Positions 6,124 through 11,165 of a stretch of DNA of 11,165 nucleotides are shown here, in pieces. The notes under the pieces were generated by a model. The model saw only the letters and a list, made by a program, of their open reading frames with translations. It had not been told where the DNA came from and did not search any database. Position numbers and translations under genes: made by a program. Origin of the DNA: Phascolarctobacterium_A succinatutens_B (GTDB lineage Bacteria; Bacillota; Negativicutes; Acidaminococcales; Acidaminococcaceae); NCBI RefSeq assembly GCF_958453765.1, contig NZ_CAUDZA010000042.1:1-11165 (forward strand), read 5' to 3'. Each line of letters starts with the position of its first letter. The first letter of the stretch is position 1.

Positions 6124-7050
6124 ATGGAAGCAGCTAACAACGCAAAACATGTAGTAAGTATCAGTCTGGGGTCATCAAAACGTGACGCCGGCGCCATATT
6201 GGAACTGGGAGGACGCAAAATCAGCATCGAACGCCGGGGAACCGACGGCGATTTTGACAGAGCACGTCAGCTCCTGGAGCAATGGGACGGCAAAGCTGAT
6301 GCCATCGGTCTGGGTGGTACGGATTTATATGTTTATGCAGGCAAAAAGCGTTATACCTTCCGTGAATCGGCTCATCTGATTGCTAATGTAAAAAAGACAC
6401 CGGTTTTGGATGGCAGCGGCCTGAAAAATTCGCTGGAGCGTAAGCTGATTGAATCACTTGCGGCCGGCAGCAAGGTGCCGATAAAGGGCAGCAAGGTACT
6501 GATGGTCTGCGGCGTGGACCGCTTTGGTATGGCGGAGGCATTGCTGGAGGCAGGTGCTGAGGTAACCTTCGGTGACCTTATTTTCGGTCTGAATGTCAAT
6601 AAGCCGTTATATTCGCTGAAGGCGCTTGCATGGTGGGCGGCGCTGTTGGCACCGCTTGTTACCAAGCTGCCGGTAAGCTGGTTTTACCCCATGGGCAAGG
6701 ATCAGGAATTGCGGGTAGTGCGTCATCCGGAATATTTTCTGGAGAATGATATCATTGCCGGTGATTTTCATTATATAAAAAAGTTTATGCCGGATAAGCT
6801 GCCGGGAAAAACGATTATTACTAATACAGTTACTGCTGCTGATAGAGTGATGCTGCAGGAGGCGGGAATCAAAATGCTGATTACGACAACTCCCTGTATT
6901 CAAGGACGCAGCTTCGGCACCAATGTTATGGAGGCTATGCTGGTTGCATTGCACGGCGGTAAAGAACCGCTCACGGCGGATGAATATCTGAAGCTTTTAG
7001 AGCATTATCATATAGAATCTTCTGTTGAGTACTTTGGTACGAAGGAGTAG
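6124..7050 (+). CDS. Rossmann-like protein of the family labelled 'quinate 5-dehydrogenase'; true function unknown
   Basis: The 308-residue product resembles proteins commonly annotated as quinate/shikimate 5-dehydrogenase in Firmicutes, a label I know no experimental support for. Residues 10-45 hold a Val-Ser-Ile-Ser-Leu-Gly-Ser-Ser-Lys-Arg-Asp start. An Asp-Gly-Ser-Gly-Leu-Lys-Asn (96-102) motif follows. Residues 124-151 look like a Rossmann strand-loop-helix (Val-Cys-Gly-Val-Asp-Arg-Phe-Gly...Gly-Asp), although the glycine spacing is not the classical Gly-x-Gly-x-x-Gly. A hydrophobic stretch (167-190) could contact the membrane or a lipid. A conserved-looking Thr-Thr-Thr-Pro-Cys-Ile-Gln-Gly-Arg (254-262) lies near the end. 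GGGAG (6111-6115) is 8 bases before the ATG. The next gene's ribosome binding site overlaps this gene's stop, so both products are probably made together and may form a complex. Confidence 0.75.
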   Translation: MEAANNAKHVVSISLGSSKRDAGAILELGGRKISIERRGTDGDFDRARQLLEQWDGKADAIGLGGTDLYVYAGKKRYTFRESAHLIANVKKTPVLDGSGLKNSLERKLIESLAAGSKVPIKGSKVLMVCGVDRFGMAEALLEAGAEVTFGDLIFGLNVNKPLYSLKALAWWAALLAPLVTKLPVSWFYPMGKDQELRVVRHPEYFLENDIIAGDFHYIKKFMPDKLPGKTIITNTVTAADRVMLQEAGIKMLITTTPCIQGRSFGTNVMEAMLVALHGGKEPLTADEYLKLLEHYHIESSVEYFGTKE

Positions 7051-7059
7051 TTTGTTTTT

Positions 7060-8145
7060 ATGGAAAAATTTGCTTTTATTCTACATCCATTATCCCTGCA
7101 GGATATGGAACACTTATCACCCTTGATGAGGTATATTCCCGACCCGATAATCGAAGCCTGTCTGAAAATGAAGAAGCCGTTCAAGGTTTCGCATATTACC
7201 GGCATCAAGAGTCCTTATGCCGAAGCCGAAGGCTGGTTTATCGGCTGTCCGCTGACTGCTAAGCAGATGGTGGAGCTGCCTGAGGAATTTGTTATGGACA
7301 GAATTATTGAGTCCGGCAAGGTTGCTCAGGAGCTGGGAGCCAAGATTGTCGGCTTGGGAGCTTTTACTTCTATTGTCGGTGATGCAGGCATTACCGTAGC
7401 AAAAAATCTTGATATAGCAGTTACCAGCGGCAACAGCTATACTGTTGCTACCGCTATTCAGGGAACTAAGCAGGCTGCCAGAATGATGGGTAAGGATTTG
7501 AAGGAATGCCGTGCTGTCGTAGTCGGTGCCACCGGCTCTATCGGTGCTGCTTCCGTACGCCTGTTGGCAAAAGAGGTTAAGCATATTACGCTTGTTGCAC
7601 GTCATATGGGACCGCTGGAGGAGCTGGCGCAGGAGCTTATTGAGCAAAATCATTGCGAGGTTGCCGTAAGCCAGGATATTCGCACATCTCTGCAGGAGGC
7701 TGACATTGTTATTACCGTAACCAGTGCGCTTGACTTCTTGATTGAGCCGGGCGATTTGAAGCCGGGTGCCGTAGTATGCGATGTTGCGCGTCCGCGTAAC
7801 GTATCGCGTGATGTATCACTGAAGCGTAACGATGTGCTGGTAATCGAAGGCGGCGTTATTAATGTGCCCGGTGACGTAGATTTTCATTTCAACTTCGGCT
7901 TCCCGCCGCACACGTCCTATGCGTGTATGGCAGAAACCATGATTCTGGCACTGGATGGCCGTTATGAAAACTTCTCCTTGGGCAGATCTCTGGATATCAA
8001 TAAGATAAATCTCATTTCTCAGCTGGCAGATAAGCATAACTTCAAGATGGCGGGCTTCCGTAATTTTGAACGTGCTGTTTCTGCCCAGCATATCGAGGAA
8101 GTCAAGCATAACGCTCAGCATGCTCTGGCAGTGCATGGCTGCTGA
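7060..8145 (+). CDS. Long-chain acyl-ACP reductase-like protein (aldehyde-forming AAR / predicted amino acid dehydrogenase family)
   Basis: The 361-residue product resembles cyanobacterial acyl-ACP reductase, which makes fatty aldehydes for alkane synthesis (compared from memory). Parallels in order are Leu-Gly-Ala-Phe-Thr-Ser-Ile (99-105), Gly-Asn-Ser-Tyr-Thr (124-128), a nucleotide-binding Val-Val-Gly-Ala-Thr-Gly-Ser-Ile-Gly (154-162), Gly-Gly-Val (264-266), Ala-Cys-Met-Ala-Glu-Thr-Met (288-294) and Glu-Asn-Phe-Ser-Leu-Gly-Arg (303-309). Cys289 aligns with the thioester-forming cysteine of the cyanobacterial enzyme (Cys294 in Synechococcus). The family is also called 'predicted amino acid dehydrogenase' (COG5322), and automatic labels such as shikimate dehydrogenase occur. 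GAAGGAG (7041-7047) overlaps the upstream stop, 12 bases from the ATG. No aldehyde-deformylating oxygenase is visible, so alkanes are unlikely in an anaerobe. Substrate is unproven. Confidence 0.75.
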   Translation: MEKFAFILHPLSLQDMEHLSPLMRYIPDPIIEACLKMKKPFKVSHITGIKSPYAEAEGWFIGCPLTAKQMVELPEEFVMDRIIESGKVAQELGAKIVGLGAFTSIVGDAGITVAKNLDIAVTSGNSYTVATAIQGTKQAARMMGKDLKECRAVVVGATGSIGAASVRLLAKEVKHITLVARHMGPLEELAQELIEQNHCEVAVSQDIRTSLQEADIVITVTSALDFLIEPGDLKPGAVVCDVARPRNVSRDVSLKRNDVLVIEGGVINVPGDVDFHFNFGFPPHTSYACMAETMILALDGRYENFSLGRSLDINKINLISQLADKHNFKMAGFRNFERAVSAQHIEEVKHNAQHALAVHGC

Positions 8146-8147
8146 TA

Positions 8148-8186
8148 TTGACAAGTAAATCCGGCAACATATATAATCAATATATG
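8148..8186 (+). promoter_or_regulatory. greA-lysS promoter with inverted repeat over the -10
   Basis: TTGACA (8148-8153), an 18-bp spacer and TATAAT (8172-8177) match consensus at all 12 positions; the spacer is one base longer than ideal. A perfect 7-bp inverted repeat, CATATAT (8168-8174) and ATATATG (8180-8186) with a 5-base centre, covers the -10 and the expected start site. It could be an operator, though AT-rich sequence makes such symmetry less surprising. No terminator is visible between the preceding gene and this promoter. Confidence 0.8.
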
Positions 8187-8231
8187 CGTGTAAGTAAATT
8201 TTTATATAAATAATGATAAAGGAGCAGGAAC

Positions 8232-8708
8232 ATGGCAAGCAAGGAAACTATTTTAACAGCTGATGGCTTAAAAAAATTACAAGAAGAATTAGTTCAACGT
8301 AAGGGCGAAATCCGCGAAGAAATCGTTGAACGTCTGAAAGAAGCAAGAGCACAGGGCGACTTGAGCGAGAACTCCGAGTACGATCAGGCCAAGGAAGACC
8401 AAGGTAAAAACGAAGGCCGTATTCTGGAGCTGGAGCAGATGATTAAAACTGCTACCATCATCGATGACAGTGCCAGCAAAGCAGCAGGCATTGTATCTCT
8501 TGGTTCTACCGTGCTGCTGAAGGACGTAGAAACCGGCGATGAAGAAACCTATACCATCGTTGGTACTACCGAAGCAGATCCGTTCGAAAACCGTATTTCC
8601 AACGAATCCCCGGTAGGTGCAGCTATTTTGGGACGCAAGGTGCATGATGTTGTTATTACCAAAACCCCTGTAGGTGAATTGTCCTACGAAATCGTGGAAA
8701 TTAAATAA
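8232..8708 (+). CDS. greA: Transcription elongation factor GreA
   Basis: GreA enters the RNA polymerase secondary channel and stimulates cleavage of backtracked RNA so stalled complexes can resume. The 158-residue product is full length. Residues 1-76 form the antiparallel coiled coil, with the tip motif Gly-Asp-Leu-Ser-Glu-Asn-Ser-Glu-Tyr (42-50); Asp43 and Glu46 sit at the acidic tip positions that assist the catalytic metal. Residues 84-158 form the FKBP-like C-terminal domain, with Asn-Glu-Ser-Pro-Val-Gly-Ala-Ala-Ile-Leu-Gly (124-134). AAGGAG (8219-8224) is 7 bases before the ATG. The lysS gene follows after 17 bases with no terminator between, so the two share a transcript. Confidence 0.96.
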   Translation: MASKETILTADGLKKLQEELVQRKGEIREEIVERLKEARAQGDLSENSEYDQAKEDQGKNEGRILELEQMIKTATIIDDSASKAAGIVSLGSTVLLKDVETGDEETYTIVGTTEADPFENRISNESPVGAAILGRKVHDVVITKTPVGELSYEIVEIK

Positions 8709-8725
8709 TAAGGAGAAGGGCGACA

Positions 8726-10696
8726 ATGGCAGAGGTAAAGAATAAACCTAATACAGAAGAAGCTGCAGTGCTCACCGAAAACGAAATCAACGAGCAAATG
8801 CAGGTCCGCATTGACAAGATGCATAAAATTGAGGAGCATGGCTGGAAGCCTTTCGGCTATCGCTTCCTGTACACTCATCGTGCAGCAGATATCGCTGCGC
8901 AGTTCGATGAGCTGTCCGAAAAAGAAACTGAAGTAAAAATGGCTGGCCGTATTATGGCTATCCGCGGCCACGGCAAAACCTGCTTCATGGATATGCAGGA
9001 TAAGACCGGCCGTATCCAGGTATATGTACGTAAGGACGTTATCGGCGAAGAAAACTATGCGCTGATTAAGCTGATGGATATCGGTGATACTGTAGGCATT
9101 ACCGGTACTGCTTTCCGCACCCACATGGGCGAGCTGTCTATCAAAGCAAATTCCGTAGAAATGCTGTCTAAATCCCTGCGTCCGCTGCCGGAAAAATGGC
9201 ATGGACTGAAGGATGTTGAAACCCGTTACCGTCAACGTTATGTTGACCTGATTGTTAATCCGGAAGTGCGTGATACCTTTGTAAAACGCAGCCAGATTAT
9301 CAGAAGTGTACGCGAGGTTCTCGACAGCCATGATTTCCTGGAGGTAGAAACTCCTATCCTCAACACCATCGCAGGTGGTGCTGCCGCACGTCCGTTTATC
9401 AGCTATCATAACGCTCTGGATATGCAGGTATATATGCGTATTGCACCTGAACTGTACCTCAAACGCCTTATCGTAGGCGGTATGGACCGCGTATATGAAA
9501 TGGGCCGCGTATTCCGTAACGAGGGCATTGACAACCGTCATAACCCGGAATTCACCAGCGTTGAGATTTATCAGGCTTTTGCCGATTACCGCGATATGAT
9601 GGACCTGACCGAAGAGGTTGTTGTTAAGACTGCTGAGAAGGTTCTGAGCACTACCACTATCAACTATGAAGGCACTACTATCGAGCTGGCTTCTCCCTGG
9701 AAGCGTATGAGCATGATTGAAGCCGTAAAAGAATATTCCGGCAAGGACTTTACTAACGTAACCGATCTGGAAGAAGCACGCGCTATCGCTAAAGAGCTGA
9801 ATGTGGCTGTTGAGCCTTCCTTTGGCATTGGCAAAATTATCAACGCATGCTTTGAAGAATATGTTGAAGATAAGCTGATTCAGCCTACCTTTATTACCGG
9901 TCACCCGAAAGAAATTTCCCCGCTGGCCAAGAGCAACCCTGAAAACCCTGAAATCACCGATCGTTTCGAGGCTTATATCTATGGCCGCGAAATCTGCAAC
10001 GGCTTTACCGAATTGAACGATCCTATCGACCAGAAGGAGCGTTTCTTAAAGCAGGTTGAAGAACGCGCTAACGGCGATGAAGAAGCAAATATGATGGACG
10101 AGGACTTTGTCAACGCCCTGGAATACGGCCTGCCTCCGACAGGTGGTTTAGGCATTGGTATCGACCGTCTGGTAATGTTCCTGACCAACAGCTCTACCAT
10201 TCGTGACGTACTGTTCTTCCCGACCATGAAACCGTTGGGCAAGGCTGTAAGCGAGAAGCCTGACTTTATGCAGGCTCCTGCTGTTGCTGCACCCGTAGAA
10301 GATGCTAAGGAGGAAACTATCGATTTCTCTAAGGTTGTTATTGAGCCTGCATATGAAGAATATGTTGATTTTGACACCTTCTGCAAGTCTGATATCCGTG
10401 TAGTTAAGGTTAAAGAATGTACCGCTGTACCCAAGAGCAAAAAGCTGCTGAAATTCGTTCTGAATGACGGTACCGGTACCGATCGTGTAATTTTGAGCGG
10501 TATCCATGCATTCTATGAGCCTGAAGAGCTGGTAGGCAAGACTTTGGTTGCTATTGTTAACCTGCCGCCGCGCAAAATGATGGGTATTGATTCCTGTGGT
10601 ATGCTGCTGTCTGCTATCCATGAAGAGGAAGGCGCAGAGAAGCTGAACCTTATTATGGTAGATAACCGTATCCCGGCCGGTGCACGTCTGCACTAA
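8726..10696 (+). CDS. lysS: Class II lysyl-tRNA synthetase with extra C-terminal tRNA-binding domain
   Basis: The enzyme charges tRNA-Lys with lysine using ATP. The N-terminal OB-fold anticodon-binding domain covers about residues 70-150. The class II catalytic core covers about 165-505, with motif 2 at 261-282 (Arg-Val-Phe-Arg-Asn-Glu-Gly-Ile) and motif 3 at 474-494 (Gly-Leu-Gly-Ile-Gly-Ile-Asp-Arg). Ordinary bacterial LysRS ends near 490-510 residues; this one has 656. After a linker rich in Ala, Pro and Glu (about 508-540) comes a second OB fold (about 546-656) of the tRNA_bind (EMAP-II/Trbp111) type also found at the C-terminus of MetRS, with Pro-Pro-Arg-Lys-Met-Met-Gly-Ile (614-621) and Ser-Cys-Gly-Met-Leu-Leu (623-628). 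The reading frame is continuous across the junction, so this is a real fusion. AAGGAG (8710-8715) lies 10 bases before the ATG. Confidence 0.96.
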   Translation: MAEVKNKPNTEEAAVLTENEINEQMQVRIDKMHKIEEHGWKPFGYRFLYTHRAADIAAQFDELSEKETEVKMAGRIMAIRGHGKTCFMDMQDKTGRIQVYVRKDVIGEENYALIKLMDIGDTVGITGTAFRTHMGELSIKANSVEMLSKSLRPLPEKWHGLKDVETRYRQRYVDLIVNPEVRDTFVKRSQIIRSVREVLDSHDFLEVETPILNTIAGGAAARPFISYHNALDMQVYMRIAPELYLKRLIVGGMDRVYEMGRVFRNEGIDNRHNPEFTSVEIYQAFADYRDMMDLTEEVVVKTAEKVLSTTTINYEGTTIELASPWKRMSMIEAVKEYSGKDFTNVTDLEEARAIAKELNVAVEPSFGIGKIINACFEEYVEDKLIQPTFITGHPKEISPLAKSNPENPEITDRFEAYIYGREICNGFTELNDPIDQKERFLKQVEERANGDEEANMMDEDFVNALEYGLPPTGGLGIGIDRLVMFLTNSSTIRDVLFFPTMKPLGKAVSEKPDFMQAPAVAAPVEDAKEETIDFSKVVIEPAYEEYVDFDTFCKSDIRVVKVKECTAVPKSKKLLKFVLNDGTGTDRVILSGIHAFYEPEELVGKTLVAIVNLPPRKMMGIDSCGMLLSAIHEEEGAEKLNLIMVDNRIPAGARLH

Positions 10697-10712
10697 AACT
10701 AAAAATTATTCT

Positions 10713-10741
10713 GGCGCTATGCGAAAGCATAGCGCCTTTTT
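10713..10741 (+). terminator. Strong rho-independent terminator after lysS
   Basis: A perfect 10-bp GC-rich stem (arms 10713-10722 and 10727-10736) is capped by a GAAA tetraloop and followed by five Ts (10737-10741). It ends the greA-lysS transcript 16 bases after the stop codon and insulates the downstream promoter. Confidence 0.95.
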
Positions 10742-11092
10742 ATCTTCTATATATAGATACATAACTGCTTTTTGTAATAAGTTTTGGAAGTCATGTCCTG
10801 TTTGTAATGATGTTTTTTGGGATTGATTTTCGGTATAAATGCAGATGCTGCGAAAACTTTTCCGGAGATTTGCAGAGAAAAATAAGCAAAAATTAACGAA
10901 AAAATTTTGCGCAGCAAAGAAAAATTTTACTGATTTTCAGGGTTTTTTATGGAAAAAAGAGCTAAAAAAAGCATTTTTTTGAAGTTTTTTTAAGAAATTT
11001 TAATGCCGATAAAAGCGATAATCAAGCATGTTTCTTTTTCCACGAATCCTAGTGTTTCTCGAAAAAATCTTAAAAAAGTGCCGAAAAAAGTG
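10742..11092 (+). promoter_or_regulatory. AT-rich non-coding region with phased A/T tracts, likely curved DNA and UP element
   Basis: No gene is supported in these 351 bases. From about 10878 onward runs of 4-7 A or T recur with centres near 10880, 10890, 10903, 10924, 10935, 10945, 10955, 10967, 10977, 10988 and 10997, then 11012 and 11037. Three A6 tracts follow at 11062-11067, 11072-11077 and 11084-11089, just before the -35. The usual step is 10-12 bp or a multiple, close to one helical turn, which favours intrinsic curvature. The last tracts sit where an UP element would contact the RNA polymerase alpha subunits. Tract positions are seen directly; curvature and activation are inferred. 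Confidence 0.65.
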
Positions 11093-11121
11093 TTGACAGA
11101 ACCTAGGTCACGTGGTATTAT
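11093..11121 (+). promoter_or_regulatory. Very strong promoter, probably of an rRNA operon starting beyond the window
   Basis: TTGACA (11093-11098), a 17-bp spacer ending in TGG, then TATTAT (11116-11121): consensus -35, optimal spacing and an extended -10. The spacer contains two palindromes, ACCTAGGT (11101-11108) and CACGTG (11109-11114). Transcription should begin near 11128. I assign it to rRNA because of its strength, the A-tract region upstream, and the frequent position of rRNA operons directly after lysS in Firmicutes such as Bacillus subtilis. The RNA gene itself is not in the window. Confidence 0.8.
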
Positions 11122-11127
11122 ATACAA

Positions 11128-11165
11128 GTCGACGCGATACGGCAACAAAACAAAAGCCAAAATCG
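11128..11165 (+). other. Start of the transcribed leader downstream of the strong promoter (partial)
   Basis: The last 38 bases carry no ribosome binding site or start codon in a useful context. If the promoter assignment is right, this is the beginning of a pre-rRNA leader that continues past the window edge. No 16S sequence is recognisable yet. Confidence 0.4.

Noticed and set aside
8684..9904. Minus-strand open frame of 406 codons opposite lysS
   Set aside because: It is antisense to the LysRS core, has no Shine-Dalgarno or family pattern, and is best explained as a mirror of lysS codon use.
10811..10839. Possible second, upstream rRNA promoter ending in TATAAA (10834-10839)
   Set aside because: The -35 position 17 bp upstream (TGTTTT) matches poorly and there is no TG extension, so it is not supported beyond a lone -10-like hexamer.
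10808..10897. Small open frame of about 29 codons in the AT-rich region after lysS
   Set aside because: It has no ribosome binding site and a composition rich in Cys, Phe and Lys, and it runs into the A-tract region; chance is the simpler explanation.
20..11133. CTAGGTC and GTCGAC occurring at both ends of the window (near 20-29 and 11103-11133), considered as flanking repeats of a mobile element
   Set aside because: The shared words are 6-7 bases, expected by chance in 11 kb, and the genes between are housekeeping genes in a conserved order.

Overview
The window is an 11.2 kb stretch of bacterial chromosome with every convincing gene on the + strand. It looks like a low-to-mid GC Firmicute with a Gram-negative-type envelope (Negativicutes, perhaps near Acidaminococcaceae/Phascolarctobacterium). 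This is inferred from three things: the order coaX - dusB - greA - lysS followed by a very strong promoter (in Bacillus subtilis coaX, dusB and lysS also lie just before an rRNA operon); a periplasmic-type solute-binding-fold protein with a cleavable signal peptide but no lipobox; and strong AGGAGG-type ribosome binding sites. No rRNA, tRNA, CRISPR array, insertion sequence or attachment site is visible inside the window.

Layout. (1) 147-1236: two adjacent, apparently paralogous small membrane-anchored proteins with SH3b-like C-terminal ends, function unknown. (2) 1387-2178: a secreted PheC-like cyclohexadienyl dehydratase / amino-acid-binding-fold protein with its own -10 element and a terminator. 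(3) 2277-2875: a HicA-HicB toxin-antitoxin module driven by a perfect consensus promoter (TTGACA, 17 bp, TATAAT). A long hairpin overlaps the hicA stop codon, and a terminator closes the module. (4) 3064-6065: birA (biotin ligase/repressor), coaX (type III pantothenate kinase) and dusB (tRNA dihydrouridine synthase). birA and coaX have promoter candidates, and a terminator separates coaX from dusB. (5) 6124-8145: a tightly coupled pair. The first gene is a Rossmann-like protein of the family usually labelled 'quinate 5-dehydrogenase'. The second resembles cyanobacterial long-chain acyl-ACP reductase (aldehyde-forming) and keeps the Gly-rich nucleotide motif and the catalytic cysteine. (6) 8232-10696: greA and lysS, probably one operon; this LysRS carries an extra C-terminal tRNA-binding (EMAP-II/Trbp111-like) OB domain. 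(7) 10697-11165: a perfect-stem terminator, then about 350 bp of AT-rich non-coding DNA with A/T tracts at roughly helical spacing, ending in a near-consensus extended -10 promoter. I infer that this promoter starts an rRNA operon just beyond the window.

How it fits together: most of the window is housekeeping (cofactor use, tRNA modification, transcript cleavage, aminoacylation) leading up to an inferred rRNA operon. Into this are set a toxin-antitoxin pair and an aromatic-amino-acid enzyme candidate. The least understood parts are the acyl-ACP-reductase-like pair, which could make fatty aldehydes (for example for plasmalogen lipids, an inference only), and the twin SH3b-like membrane proteins.
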